Assembly: GCA_029721515.1 (NCBI GenBank)
Contig: CM056566.1
Coordinates: 21,234,269-21,298,268, forward strand
From: Synanceia verrucosa
Lineage: Eukaryota; Chordata; Actinopteri; Perciformes; Synanceiidae
DNA: 64,000 bases
Reading direction: 5' to 3'
Shown: piece by piece, positions 21,936 through 35,935 of the stretch
Layout of the letters: each line of letters starts with the position of its first letter
Position numbering within the stretch: position 1 is the first letter of the stretch
Made by a program: the position numbers and the translations under genes
The notes under the pieces: generated by a model
Database searches by the model: none
What the model saw: the letters and a program-made list of their open reading frames with translations, nothing else
Told to the model about the DNA's origin: nothing

Positions 21936-24900
21936 AAGATATAAATATAAAAATCTATGTATTATTACTATTTGTAGCAGTAATATTTTACGTGACTTTC
22001 AGCGGGGGATTCGGAGCGACTCACCGCCTCTGTTACCGTCCTAAAATGAACATAGAATCAGCAACTGCATGGCTCATTTCTCGTTTAAAATGGTTTCTGA
22101 AACACATGACGGTGAACTAGTTTCATAACTTAAGAAGAAAAAAAGTTCCCAAACAAGCCACCATGTTGTTTCCTGTTTGAAAAGCTGGACACAAACTGAC
22201 AGACGTTAAATGGAGGCTGCCAAGCTGGATTTCTGAGTGACATTTGACAGCAGCAGTGCAAGGTTACAACATGCCCACCTAAAAATGGCCTGACATAACG
22301 CCTCCTACGACTGATTAATGCATAATTTGAAAGGCAGAGGGATGAAAAACACAACCTCAAACTGACAGAAACGTGTGATTATCAAAAGAAAGAAAGAAGC
22401 AAAGAGCAAACCATTCATCACTCTGAGTCCTGAAAGACAAGAGGAAAGTACGACGGGCAGGAGGAGAGCAAGGAGAGAGGAGGAATTAAACTCCTGATGA
22501 GATAAAGCAGGGAGGCTCAAAGAAGGAGGTGGGACACAATGGGACGAGGACAGGAAAAGAGATGGAGTAAAGATGGAGGGCATGTGTGCTGGATGGAGCG
22601 GGAGTGACAGGCGGAGACGGAGATGGAGAGGACAGCTTTGTGCTCGGGCGGCGCGAAATAAATCAGCCAGAGCTGCGACTAAGTGTGACTGAAATGTTTA
22701 CGATACGGCGGCATAATGGAGAGACAGACGAGGAGCGATGGCGAAGGGAAGCCTGGCCCGCCTGTCATCAGTGTAGGCGGATCTTTGATAGGTAAAGGCA
22801 GACAGAGGAACACAGTGGTGGAGTTAAGTGCCCGTTAAAAACACCCACACCTATTATTTCTAAGCCCACACCACTGTGTCGGTGGCGGCGAGACGTCAAC
22901 CTGTTATGATGCATGTTTGAGCACATATGACAGACCTCTGACACCAGTATGCAAACAGCCAGGACATGAATTCACACATCTGAGGCAACAACATTTAAAA
23001 ACATTTAATCAGCCCTTTTATAAATGCTTAGCATTAGCATCCAAGTCCACTTATAAGCTAGCTGTGTTACATTAGTTTGGGGTGATTACATTACATGTAA
23101 ATGTTAAACGTCACATCTGGGCTACGTTCACACTGTAGGAAAATCCCGTACCACATTTATTTGTGTATATTTGATACAGATCTGACTCCTCCACTTCACA
23201 ACGGCTCTTCAGAAACCAAACATCCCTATTTTATACAGGCTACGGTCTGAACGGTCATATCGAAGCTTCACTCTTCTCGTTGTAAAAGGGCGTTTCGCTG
23301 ACAAATGACACAACGCGATGCTGCATGACTGCGATGCCCTTCAGCGTGAAGGTGGAACGGTCACACAGGAGCCGCTTAATTAATGCTAATTGGTGACATT
23401 ATGCGTCTAATCTATGAAGAGTGGCTTCAGACCCAATTAGTGTCCCCTGTGCCCAGTCCAAAGTACGAGAGGAGCCTTGAGTCTGGACCGAGACACAGAA
23501 AAACAATTAGCTGAGATCTACAAACATGTTCTGCTGAAAAGCCATCAGGCTGCCACCGCCTTTATAAATCATCCATGTTAAGAGAGAAACACCAAGCTCC
23601 GTCGTCTGTGGACAAATGCTCGTGACATTATAAATGGGCTTTACTTATCTAGTTACTCAATGATTTATTTTGCAGGTGGGAAATGAGTCCAACATGACCG
23701 AACATGTGTGAGGATGAAGCTGCTGAACTGCAACAACAGCGGTATAAACACACTTTGTGTTGTCTTATGGTCAAAAATGACTCATGTTTCCCTTCAATAA
23801 ATTTTTCCTCGTGTCACACAAGTACTCCCTCTTGCTAAAAATACTGTTTACACCTTTAGCAATAAAAATAAAAAAGTATTATTTAATTTAGTGAAAAATG
23901 CAGTGTGCAGTAATGAAGGACAGGTTTCTATTAATGCAGATTTTGGTTGAAATTTCATTATTTTCGAGGTTTAGTGGTTTTTTTGCACCTACCCTCAACC
24001 AGAACTACAGTTCCCATGATGCTTTTTTTGCACTGTTGATTATTTGCTTATTTATTGATGAGTCATTTTCTCCTTAGTCTACATGCTTACTGATGTCACT
24101 GCTTGCCTTTTTGTTGAACACTGTAAATGTGCCCGTTGATGGGACAAATAAGGGATTATCTTATCTTTGAAACTAAAGAAAACTGAGGCAATTCTCAGGC
24201 AAGTTATAAGGTATAATTTCTCAGCAGATTTATGGGTGTTTGTTCATGAAATACAGCCAAGATTATTACATCGTCACAGAGTTTAAGTAACGCTGAATCA
24301 ACAAATAAATGCATCATGTCGGACAGGTTTGTACCTTAAATGTCATCTTGTGCTGCTATGCTGACCTTTGCCTGAGGTTGTTTAACTTCTTTTAATTATT
24401 GATGTGCTGGGCTAATTAAATCCAGCGCTTAACTGCAGGTGTTTATTCTGAATATAAAGAGAAATTACTTGAAAAATAATGACTTAAGTGCCTGGCAGCT
24501 GGTTCATTTTCTGTTACCGGAGGCATTTTCATGTGCCTGCGGTGAAAGGACCTCATTAACTCTTACCTGCTGTAAACTCAGGAAAAAACATGTTTTGACT
24601 GTGTCCTATTTAAAAACGTGGCTTGCTTTTAATCGGTATGTTTTGGTAAATGTCTGTAAAAAAAAATGAAAGCATGCATGCCACAGATAATGTGCTAGCT
24701 ACCTGACACACTGCCAGCCTTTCACCTCATGCATACGTTCCCCAAATAGGAATAAGCAGGTGTGCAAATTAAAGGGATAGACGATTTAACCTGATCTCAG
24801 TAATCCTGTCAGAGTTACCTGCAGCAGATCATGTGAGACACTTTGACCTGAGCAGTAGTTTATTGCTCATGGTAAAAAAAGGACAGTGATAGGATTAAAA

Positions 24901-25375
24901 AGTCAGCGAGTGCTGCTTTGTTTAGACTGCTGTCACACAGGCAGGAGCTGATATACTGTAGAGGATGCTCTAACAGACAGCCTGTTACACTGAAGCAGTG
25001 TGAAGCCAAAGACATGAAATCCTCTCATGTTCCAGATCAGTCCAATCTGTTTATTTCTCATACAGACATACATATAAAGTACATAACAAATGTATTAAAT
25101 CATTTCATTCTCATCATAACTTAAACTCTTTCTTCCTCCCTGAGTTCACTCCTCTTCATCATGTTGAACATCAGTCAGGAATTTAAACTGAATTCACCTT
25201 TTTAGACCCAAATTTGATCCAGAACACTGGAATTCACTGAGAAGTCACAAATGAATCCAGAATAACAAACAACCACTAAAACACATTTCACTGTTCAGCA
25301 ATGACAGGAAATAACTGAAGGATCTAACATCTCAGTCAAAAAATAAAATGCGCTTTGACATTTTTTTTTGCTGTT
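21936..25375. other. Unique intronic DNA with a possible conserved-element candidate
   Basis: No exon recognised. 24111-24168 resembles a LINE tail (TTGATGGGACAAATAAGGGA). 24365-24590 contains clustered TAAT-core words (TTTTAATTATTGATGTGC, GGGCTAATTAAATCCAGC, CTCATTAACTC) and is free of repeats, the kind of composition seen in conserved non-coding elements. This is inference only. A stretch at 22560-22800 is unusually GC-rich for the intron. Confidence 0.4.
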
Positions 25376-25991
25376 TATATATATGTATGTATACACACAC
25401 ACATATATGTGTGTGTGTATACATACATATATATGTATACACACACACATATATGTGTGTGTGTATACATACATATATATACACATATGTATGTATACAC
25501 ACACACATATATGTGTGTGTATATACATATATATATATACACATATGTATGTATATACACACACACACGTGCGTGTGTGTATATATATACATACATATAT
25601 ACACATATATATGTATGTATATATATACACACATGTGTGTGTGTGTGTATATGTATATATATATATATACATACACATATAAATGTGTGTGTATATACAT
25701 ATGTGTGTGTGTATACATACATATATATACACACACATATATATGTGTGTGTATATATATGTATGTATACACACACACATATATGTGTGTGTGTATACAT
25801 ACATATATATACACATATGTATGTATACACACACACATACGTGTGTGTGTATATATACATACATATACACATACATATATACACATATATATGTATGTAT
25901 ATATATACACACAGATGTGTGTGTGTGTATATATACATACATATACACATACATATATACACATATATATGTATGTATATATATACACACA

Positions 25992-26025
<34 letters not shown>

Positions 26026-26106
26026 GACATACACATATAAATGTGTGTGTATATACATATGTGTGTGTGTATACATACACATATATACACAGTATATACA
26101 TATGAA
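25376..26106. repeat. Compound (TA)/(CA)/(TG) foldback microsatellite, about 730 bp
   Basis: Alternating TATATACACACACACATATA and TGTGTGTGTATACATACATA blocks make a chain of palindromes of roughly 40-60 bases. Longer duplications are visible: about 25628-25737 recurs at 25985-26090, and a 75-base unit beginning TGTGTGTGTATATATACATA repeats at about 25845 and 25920. Alternating purine-pyrimidine throughout makes Z-DNA and cruciforms likely. All six frames stay open for 100-270 codons of Tyr/Thr/His/Val/Cys/Ile, which are artefacts. Confidence 0.95.
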
Positions 26107-29100
26107 AAGCCGTAAAAATATATTTAATTTACAATTATATAAAATAAGAACGTTTGCATGTTTGAGTGAATTTAGACTAAAAATTATTCCAAATAGAAAT
26201 ATAATTATTATATATATAATTATTAAAAAAAATAAATTGAACCTAGGGGTGTGACGATATGTTATTGATTAAAATATACAAAAAGATGCAACATTATGAA
26301 TCTTTATATCAGCATTTTGTAACAACAATTACTTTGACATAAATAAATGAGAAAGTTTACTATATCCACAGATTTGTAGATACATGTCTGAGCTTGAGGA
26401 TAACTGGTTTATGAGTTTATTTCTGCCATATCAGAAATGTACAGATCGGTGTGATGACATCAGTGGGGTTACATAACAAAATACTCATTTTATTTAATGA
26501 ATCTTTTCCCAAGAAGAAAAAACAAATGTCTGCAAATCCAGGTTGAAAAGGCAATGATAATTTGTTTGACAAAAGAGGCAGAAAAGATCACCATGGTGAT
26601 GTTAGCAATTATGACTTATGGGAGACATGAAAAGCTGGCAGATGAGTGAGAGAAAGGAAGAGATGTTCACACGGTGTGGGGAAGACTATTTCGGGGAGTA
26701 AATAGACTCCTAATGATGTCTCCATCCCTGCAGCAGAAACTTAAAACACCAGAGGGGGAAACGAGGGGAGAGAACATCTCTTCATGCTCGGAAAGCTATA
26801 ATTATTTTAATTAGGCCTTGCATGAATCTGAATAGAGGCCCAAAGCTGCAGAGCTGCAGCACAGATGTGGGATCCTCATATTATATTACACTATGTGCTT
26901 GTGTTCATATATCTCTCTGTGTCTCACTATCCTCAAGAGGAATCACTGCTTTGCAAATTATATTTTTAACGATTTTCCTGTGCACCAGCCGGGTTCCCTG
27001 TCTGCCTGCCAGTGATAAAAGTAAGAGAAAAAAAAGATATCTAAAGAGCAACAGGCACCGCGAGCAGCTAACTTTGTGGTTACAGATCATCAGTTTCAGC
27101 TTGTAAATCCGCAGTAAAAGTGACATTTTGGTCCAAATGTGGCCCAAAGAACTCACAGAAATAAATCTAAATTTATGTGTGATTAAATCCACTACTGTTT
27201 TTTTCACTATCAGGAGCAGAGCGCATCGAGAAAAACAGTTAGAGGCGCTAATTCTCCAGTCGGGTGCCATTAAAGCACTGCAGAGGCACAGGGTGAAACC
27301 TCAGCTGCGTTTGAAATGTCATACTTTTCTTTTTAATTTTACAGAGTACTGTTGCATGCAGTGTGCATACAATCAATACATATTACTCTTCATAACTTCA
27401 CAAAGACATGAAAGGTCGCAATGCAGAGGGTCACAGTAAAAAGAAAAGCATGCTCTTTCTCACTGCAACATGAGACCATGTGAAGAACAACATCCTGATA
27501 TTTCTAGTATCATGCATATGACATACTGAGTCATTTTCTGCCACACTAAATAGTATGGTGGTATTAGTATTGCAACACAGCAAAGACCATGCCGGGTTCA
27601 TTTTAAAGTTTAAATTTAAAGAGGGAGCAGTCATGTTAGTCTTAAATTGTGTCCTATACTAATTCCGTTGCATCATTTTTCGTGTTTACACATACTTCAT
27701 TGTGCAGATTTGTGGATTTTAAAGTCACACTTATGAGCGGTTATGGAGAAATGACTGAACATTGGTTCATGCTATATGTTATATATGACCATAAAAATTT
27801 AAGCAGATGTTGTCATTACAAGAACTCTGGTCACACCTCAAAACTGTGGAAAACATGATGGGAAAATAACATCTCTGTTTGTTTCATGTATTAACGGAGT
27901 AAAAGGCCTAAATCAGAATATTTCTACTGCTAACAGTGCTAATAGAGCTAACAACGGCAGCTGAGCTAACAGTGTTTTTCTAGCTGATGTCTGAGCTGGT
28001 AGACTTGCAGCTAACAGTGCCAACAGAGTTAATAGGGCTAATGACTGCAGCGGTGCTGTGCACTAAAAAGCAGTGCAATGTCGACAAAGCAGAGAGCAAC
28101 TTTATTTCCTGCTCAGGTAGACATCGCCCCTCTGTTTCTTTACGTGGCAACTATCTGTTGCTGCTTTGTATGTGTTGTTTTCATCTCTTCAGTGAATGTA
28201 TAAGACGGTTTCTATGCATAAAGTGAAAATGTGCTTAAAAACAGGTGGACAGGCCTCATCCTCCTACATTCAACAGTGTGACCTCTGTGTGCACAGCTGA
28301 GACGCTCCAAAAATCTGCTGGGACAGAAAAAGAAACATGGCCGTGTATGAAAAAGAGAGCCAGATGGAGAAGTCAGAGGAGCCATTATTATTACCACCTC
28401 TCAGTAGCCAAGGAAACCAACCAAAAATGACCTCACTTCAGGTCAGAGGTCACGGGTGATGTGAAGGAAAAAAAGAAGAGAGAGATGTAATTTTACCATT
28501 TAAACTGAAAGTGACACAACAGAGACAAAGATGAGGAGGTTTTTATGGCTAATGAGCCACAGAACATAGATATATATATATCTAATATACAGTGTGTATA
28601 TGTGTTTGTAATATATAATGTGCAATATATAATCAACTAAAAGGTTATTCCTCAACTTGTCCTACAAATAGCCAGTTAATTTCTGCATGCATACTTTTCA
28701 GAGTAAACTTCCATCCTCAAAGGAAACAACTTGGTTAGTTTTAGGAAAAATCACTTAAGTTTGACTTACATATGGGAGTAATAAATAAATCAACCTGAAC
28801 TCAGCATTTAGAGCACTTTAAACTGTTGAGTTAACAATTACGTGGATTAAATACGAATTGGTTTTATGAGATATATATAAGAACAGCCGTGGCTTACTTC
28901 TCATTGGTGTAACTATACATAACAGCAAGAGATCAGACTGAGCTGAAAAAGGTCAAATCATAAAATAATAGATTTATTTTCCCATTTAACCTCTTGATAT
29001 TGGAGTCATGTGCATTTTCATTTTATTTGCTGAGGTTTCAGTTATATCTGTCTCTTAAAACTCAATCAGTACAGCAAAGGTTCAGATTTAAAACCCTTCT

Positions 29101-30295
29101 TCCCTCCATAGACAATTAATGTGCATTTATTCTGATAACTGATTCATTGTTTGGATTTATTTATGAAGTACAAATACTAAACATATCCTCATTAATAAAC
29201 TGAGTATCTATAGGGTTTTTGGACTCTTGGTTGGGTTGTTTAATTAGTTATTGTCACGATTATTTACGTATAGTACGGTGTCTTTTTTGTGCCTTGGAAA
29301 CAAGACGGCTCTTACCTCTTACACTGCACTTTTTCATTATTGTATGTTACTTTGTTAATATTTTCTATTATTCAGTTTTAAATATATTTAAATATTTTAA
29401 ATATGAGGTTTTCACTGTTTTATGTAGGGCACTCTGAATTACCTTGTTGCAGAAATGTGCTATATAAATATACATTTAATAATATATATTTCAACATTTC
29501 ATCAACTAAACAATGACTTTGTTTAGTTAGGAAATACCTGACAGTATTAAAGCGATGCAATGACAAAAGAAATCATTAGCTGCAGCTCCACGAAGGTTTC
29601 TGGTGTTCAAAACATTGAAAATGACATTTGAAAAACTCAACAGCAAAGTCCTCCTTCACAGGCAACATCCCATAGTTACCTCACTGTGAGTCATTCTCAT
29701 TAAAACCGATTTCTGCCGAGGAAACAGCCCCAGTTAAAAGTCTTCACGGTGAGGTTTGCGAGGATCGTCCTGAGCGACGGAGGCGTTCTTTCTCGGTAGA
29801 GACGTTGAGTTTTTTAAATGTGGTGGTCCAGGTCGCAGGCATTTAAAAACATAATTAAAAGCAGACTCATTCTCTGCTGCTCTCCATTTCTGTCCACATC
29901 TTTTAAAGTTTGTTTTGAGTCCTTTCAAACTGTAAAAGCAATGAAACTGCCTCGCATGTGTATAAACAGCGGCGTATGAATAGATTTGCTCGTCCTTGGA
30001 TGGATCCCACGGTGACCTCTGACCGGCTCTCTTATACTGGCTCATATCCAACAGGTGAGTATTTTTCTGGCATCCACAGAAAACAAGGTTTGCTATCGTT
30101 GAAGAAAACCAGCAGGTGGAAAGTTGTGTTTTTTTTTACGTATTCATTCATGTCATCCTCCAGGAAGTGGATGTTTCCTCATTTTTACAGCTGTCAGCGT
30201 TAACTACGATTAATGTCAAAGCATAATGTGTTTTTTATATGATTACATGTCACTATTTTATCACTTCAACACACCTTTACTTCAGTTCTGAGCAG
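26107..30295. other. Unique intronic DNA
   Basis: No exon recognised. 27915-28050 has a few GCTAACAGTGCTAATAGAGC repeats. A perfect AGGTCAGAGGTCA (DR1 half-site pair) is at 28440-28452. 26788-26850 has an AT-rich block (ATAATTATTTTAATTAGG) that may be conserved. Short ORFs show no motif. Confidence 0.5.
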
Positions 30296-30735
30296 TAGAG
30301 CTGTGTGACATTGATAAAATTGTATATCCTGATATAGCCACTTTTATATCCTGATAACGATAGACATATACAGACGATATAGTATTTTCTTCTGATGTAA
30401 CATTACTGGTAAGGTTATTTTCGCTCTCCTCCGTCTCCTCTGTGGTGTAATCAGTGTTATATCCCCAGTATGCTTTTATTCTGAAGGCTTACTTTGAGAG
30501 CGACTGGAAGTCCGGATATGTTTGCGTTGTACTTTTACTCGGCAGTTTGGCTGCTAATAAAGATGTTTTGAGCGATAATAACTTGCCGCAGGAATCACTC
30601 ACATGCAACACAACGTGGTAACGTTAATGTTAGCGTAGCAACAAAGCTAGCCAAGCAGCTACATTTTAAAATTACAATCCCACGGTAGACATTTTTATAA
30701 CACACTACGATACATATCGTAATATCGCACAGCTC
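30296..30735. mobile_element. Element with AGCTGTGCGATAT-type ends, copy 1
   Basis: It starts TAGAGCTGTGTGACATTGAT and ends ATCGTAATATCGCACAGCTC, the inverse. The interior shares AACGTTAATGTTAGCGTAGC-like, CAAAGCTAGC and CGGTAGACATTTTTATA words with the copy at 62370-63376 in reverse orientation. hAT-type is inferred from the termini. No ORF. Confidence 0.7.
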
Positions 30736-33700
30736 GGCTGAATAGTTTATTTTATTCTGAAAAACTCCCAGACAGCTCAGTGGAGACAGGAAACATAAAA
30801 TGCCCTTTTGAAAAAAAAAATTTAAATATCAGGCAAGTACTTCCAGTTTGTGCTAGCAGCTACGAGCTACGCTAATGCTAGTGCAGCTAATCAGTGGGAT
30901 GCTAACAGGCTAAAAGCTACTGTTGCTTCTTGTCGATGAGTTTAGAAACTAGGCCTGTTTGACTCGATACTCTCTGTGGTTTTGTTTGAACTCTTGCAAA
31001 GAAAAACTACTTTTCCTCCTGGTGTTGTCCGCCCTCTCTTTGTGAACTTTCCACCCGGCCGGCTGCACACCATGTGGAAAGATGTGGATGTTTTGGTTGG
31101 AGGTTTTATATAGAAATTATAAATCATGCAGCATAAGCATAGGCGGAAATGGTGAATTCTTGTAAGGCATGTCATGAGTGGTGGATTAAAGGAGACAGCT
31201 CCTCACCCTCCCAGCAGATCTACACAACGCTCAAATCCAAAAGGTTTTTATTATCTTCTTACAAACAAATGCCCTTATGTGAGTATGTGCCTTCTGAAAA
31301 TCTGCTCACAGCCACAATCTGAGGACAAAAAGCTTCATTTCAGGCTTAAGGGATAAGACTGGAGCACCTCTGTATTTTTCAGATTGTCAATAAATCCATG
31401 AAACCATCGAAACCAACGTGCATTAGTCTGTCTCTGAGTCAAATCTTAAAAAGCACAAAAAAGATGAGTTCATTTGTCTTAAAAAAGGCTCTTAAAACAG
31501 CTAGATTTTCATAAATCAGACAATAATAAGTCCAAAACCCAAAGTTATCAAATTTACATAGACCACCATGTACAGAATATTTATCTCCATCTCAAAGAGG
31601 CCACGCCCTTAACTATACTTAACTTTGTGCCTTAATAGAATTTAAACGTTTATATCAAGTTATATATATAAAAAAAAAAATCACAGCCTTCACGTTTGTC
31701 ATTTTCGGGGGTATTTTATCTACAGAAAGAAATCAAAACTAGAACAATGAAAAATGAGAAACGGATCTATTGATCGCCTCATTGTTTCAGGTATATTGCC
31801 AGCCTAATTCTTTAAATCTTGTTTGTGGATTAAGGTTTAATCAGGTTTAGGTTAAGGTTGGCAGGGTTGGTTTATTATTGGCACAGCTCCGCTGTCATCT
31901 CCACTTTTTGTCTGGAAGTTTCTCAACAGTTGAGGAAAACTACTTTTGTGTTTGAAGTAGGGTTGTTGAAATCAACGTGATTAATCATGTTAACGCGTTA
32001 ATTTGCATGACGGTAACTCTGCTTGGACAAACTGCCTGAAATGTGTTACCAGAGACGTGCTGGCAGGTCATGAAGCAGAACTCCATTCAAAAAATCAAGG
32101 AAACTAACAACGCAGTCATAACTAATGATCAAACATGCTGATAAAATGAGATTAACCATCTTTTCTGAATCTGTCCAAGCTTCACCTGGAATTCAGCAAA
32201 TAAATAATCCACCAAAGAGCATCATTAAAGTATGAATTTGTAATGTAAAATGGACGAAAAGGAAAAAAGAAAGACTTTCTTTTCATTATTAGAGCTAATG
32301 TGGTGTCGCTCTGATTTCAGCAGCTTATACATACAGTATATCAGGGCTGTCAAAATGAGTACGAAACAACAGAAGTTTCCCTCATTAGTCCGAACCTCTC
32401 GAGAAGCTACTTGGACGATATCTTGTCCAGAGCTTCGTCCTCCAGTTCTGCTTTTAATTGAGCCAAAAACCTTCTTCCTCCTCCTCGTCATCGGTGAATC
32501 TTCACTCCATCCAAACTCCTGCTGTGCACTAAACAACCATGATACTGTGACAGCAAAACCAACAAACCTCTCCATCACCGAGTGCGTATTTAATAATACT
32601 CATGAGGACAGACAGACACAACGTTTCCTGCTGTTTCATGCATCCAGCAGAAGAAAACACTCTTATATGTAAAGATAAGCGCTTCCTTCGTACAGTATGG
32701 TATGATATATGATTCAGGTGTTTTCCAAGGAGGAGCAGAGGAGTGAAAACTAGAATTGATTTCCAGTTTTACTGGTCTGGTCTACAAGCTTGATTTCATG
32801 CTGGCATTTATTGCTATGACACGTTCTGCAACCTGCGGCCTAAATCCAGCTGGTACTCCATTAGCAAATAGCAATATGACAATGTGATTAATAATATGTT
32901 TCTTTATAAAGCGAGGAACGGCAACCTGAAGGAGATTTCAGCCAAGATGGAGGGAGGAAGAGGCGCACGTTGAGTTTGTGGGGTTTCTTTTGGAGGGGGT
33001 GATGAGACAAATCTGTTATATTTTTTATGTTGTTTTTAACTGTATGACTTTTCTTTTCTTTCTGTTAGTCCCTTATCCTACTCAGCCTTATTAAAGGATA
33101 TTTTGAGGCGGTTTCAAACCTCACAGAGACACACATTCATTATAATGTTTGACACTTTGACGTCAGAACAGTTTGAGCTTTTATGCTTTTATAATATGCT
33201 TTTAACAAGGAAGTAATGTAGTGTGAATCACAGCTGAGCTGAGAAAGTGGAGCTCCACTGCTAAAAGATTCAGTCAGTGACCATAACCATTCATTTTAAA
33301 GAGTCATGTACTCAACACCTCTGCTACAAAAGGGTGTTCAAAGGTTTTTAATCTACAGCCACGAAAAAAAAAATCTATTAAATCAGATATCTGAGATGAG
33401 TGTAATATCCGTGATGGGTAAAAAAGGTAGAAAGTCAACTGTACAAATATGAAGGGTTTGTTTTACACAAAGAAAACAAAGAGAAAGAGACAAACAATTA
33501 CTCTAAGAACAGAAGAAATCAGCAGTCAATGGTAGAAGAAACTGTGTCAATAGTTATATATATGGTTAGCACTACTGGACCAGATGATACAGTATCAGCA
33601 GGACAGACTATAGTATTTACTGACCTTTAAGTGGACTGAGTCAGCGTGACCTCACATGTTGATTTATTGACTGCTGTTTTGAAGAGTTCAGCATTTTGGC

Positions 33701-35108
33701 CGTCGCCATCTTGTTTTTTTTTTTGCAACCAGAAGTGACAAGAGGGTGAATCCAAGTATAACCAAACACAGAGTAAGACATTTTTAGACAAAACAAACTG
33801 AAAGTGTGAAAGTTCGAAGTCAAAAACACAAACAACGCTGTGGTAGAGACCAGTCAATCAGCAGGAAGCCTCACTTTAAACTCTAAATGTGACCATCATC
33901 TACTAAATGAAGCTGTAGACTAGAAACTAGAGACTGAGAGCATAAAGTCACGTTTACAATGTTTACTGAGAGAAGTAGCATCACTTTCTACACAACCAGA
34001 GGAGTCGCCCCCTGCTGGCTGACAGAGAGAAGGTAAATTTAAGGAACTTCTCTTTTCAGTCCTGAAAACCAGTTTGAACCTTTTTCAGTCGAACCACTGA
34101 GGAGAAAGCCCAGACCCACAGAAAGACTAAAACACTGTGGTTCAATAAAGGTGGAGAGACACTGAGAGCTTCTGGACTGGAAAACAAACTGAAAAGAGTG
34201 CTTTGGGAGGAAGGTGGTTCTTTCTCTGCCATCACAAACAACTATAATTTCCACATCTGTCAAAAGGCAAAACATGATTGGATTTTTTGCAAAAAACAAG
34301 TCGAGTATGTGCTTCTGCTTCTCTCAGCTTGGCTTTTATTTTTTCAGTGCACTGAACATTCAAACACAAATGAAACGGAGAGAGTAAATGTAGAGCATGA
34401 GGAAAAAAAACGAATGACTCAATAACACAGAGGGATGAGGTGTTTATGGGCTCTATGATGGATGGGAGAAGGGACTGAACGTGGAGAAAAGCAGCAACAA
34501 GACAGAAGAAGGAACGAGGAAATATTATTTTGGGTAAAAGCTGCTCTTCTCTTTCATACTGAAGCAATGCAGCGTCAGTACTCAGCTGTGGGAGGACGCA
34601 CAGGTGCTGCTTCGCTGCTTTTCTTCGTCTATTCCAGTCCACCTTTCCCTGCTCTCCTCTTTCATGTATTTGCTTCCTCCACATGATGATTCACAGCGAT
34701 TTGAGCCGTCAAAAGCACCTGACCGTCCTCCTCTCACTCTGAACCCACCATCCCTCCAGTCTTTATCATTTCCCTCTTTTCTCTCTCGACCTCCAGAAAT
34801 TCGTTCTGCAAGGTTGAATAAATAGGATGAAATAAGAGCGAGAGAGAGCAAGAGCACTGGTGGAGGAAATGCAATCATTTCTGAAGGGATTTCTTCCCAA
34901 AGTCATTTGAAACGAATCACAAACCAAAAACTACAAGCAAGAGAAAATGTTGAACTTTAGAGGGGAAATGATCAAATCTATCAATTTGGTTAAAAAAATC
35001 AATCAGGATTGAGCTGATTTTAAAGGAATATATAAAAATACGTACGTTTTAAACACATTGTCGTTCAGTTCTGAGATTCAACATGTGGACGCTTCCGCTC
35101 AGTGATTA
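30736..35108. other. Unique intronic DNA
   Basis: No exon recognised. 31965-32030 has an ATTAATCATGTTAACGCGTT block resembling a teleost repeat terminus. Overlapping ORFs of 117 and 140 codons at 32225-32672, and of 98-150 codons at 34232-34878, lack motifs. Confidence 0.5.
34004..34022 (-). promoter_or_regulatory. CTCF-like motif
   Basis: The minus strand reads GTCAGCCAGCAGGGGGCGAC, containing CCAGCAGGGGGCG, which fits the CTCF core CCASYAGRKGGCR. Motif match only; occupancy unknown. Confidence 0.4.
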
Positions 35109-35274
35109 TTAACTCTTTGAGTTGAGATACGTCAAAGTGGTTTTTCAGCAGCAGGTCGCTGATCGTGGCTCCTGCAGCCTGTGAGTAATGCTGGGGCTTC
35201 TGGGAGATGTAGTCAGAGCATAAAGAGACGGTATACACCACAGAGATCAAAACAGGAAGTGGAGACTATCGAGA
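35109..35274. mobile_element. TTAA-flanked piggyBac-like MITE, copy C (one half)
   Basis: It starts at TTAACTCTTTGAGTTGAGAT (TTAA at 35109) and runs through GCTTCTGGGAGATGTAGTCA and GGTATACACCACAGAGATCA before breaking off near 35274. The other half is missing. Confidence 0.8.
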
Positions 35275-35386
35275 AAAAACGGATTAAGGACAAAAAGTGT
35301 ATGGAAACATGTTCAAAACACACATACTCTGGTTTAAGTCACTTTTGGGGTATTTCTGCACTTTTACCCCCCTTTGAGGACCAGCT

Positions 35387-35583
35387 TTGATGTCCTAAAA
35401 ATTTACCCTAATCCTGACTACAACAACTAACTATCAAAGCCTAAACCTAAACCTAACCTCAACCTAACCCTAACCACTGACCCCAAATCAAGGGTTGAAC
35501 TATTGGGGACATGGACTTTGTCCCAATTGCACATGCTGTCCCCAATCAACTCGTATTAAGTCAAGTGCACACACACACGCACG

Positions 35584-35627
<44 letters not shown>

Positions 35628-35935
35628 CACAAATCCTTGTACTTCTATCTTAGTGAGGACATTCATTGACATAATGCATTTCCTAGCCCCTTATCCTAAC
35701 CTTAACCATCAAAAATAAATGCCTAACCCCAACCCTGACCCTAAACCTAACCTAAGGATAATTCTAATCCTAACCCAAAAATTAAGTCTTAACCCTCAAA
35801 AAGCTCTTTAAAGAAGTGAGGACCGGCAACAATGTCCTCACTTCCCAAAAATGTCCTCACTTTGATGGTAAAATGCAGTTTTTGGTCCTCATTATGTGCA
35901 AGTACAAGAACACACACACACACAGTTTTGGGAGT
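35387..35935. repeat. CCTAAC-rich dispersed repeat with central (CA)n
   Basis: Two related arms rich in CCTAACCCTAACC-like words flank a (CA)n run at 35568-35632. The right arm has AGTGAGGACATTCATTGACA, CTAGCCCCTTATCCTAACC, GTGAGGACCGGCAACAATGT and a second (CA)n at 35910-35922. I recall this arrangement from a widespread teleost repeat. The telomere-like words are part of the repeat and do not indicate a telomere. Another (CA)n lies at 36030-36052. Confidence 0.7.

Noticed and set aside
25295..26105. Many ORFs of 100-270 codons on both strands
   Set aside because: All come from the TA/CA microsatellite and consist of Tyr/Ile/Thr/His/Cys/Val runs.
29734..30051. 105-codon minus-strand ORF on the plcl1 strand
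   Set aside because: Considered as a cryptic plcl1 exon; no similarity to PLCL1 and no clear acceptor-donor pair.
32225..32672. Overlapping ORFs of 117 (minus) and 140 (plus) codons
   Set aside because: Minus ORF has a hydrophobic segment but no family resemblance; both strands open together points to composition.
34232..34878. ORFs of 98-150 codons on both strands
   Set aside because: No motif, CT-rich sequence, and opposing ORFs overlap.
35065..35250. ORF sharing an N-terminus with one at 60742-60954, suggesting a conserved peptide
   Set aside because: Both lie in copies of the same TTAA-flanked MITE; the shared residues reflect shared repeat DNA.
35387..35935. Interstitial telomere (CCTAAC-rich DNA)
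   Set aside because: Words are irregular and belong to a dispersed teleost repeat with a fixed layout around (CA)n.
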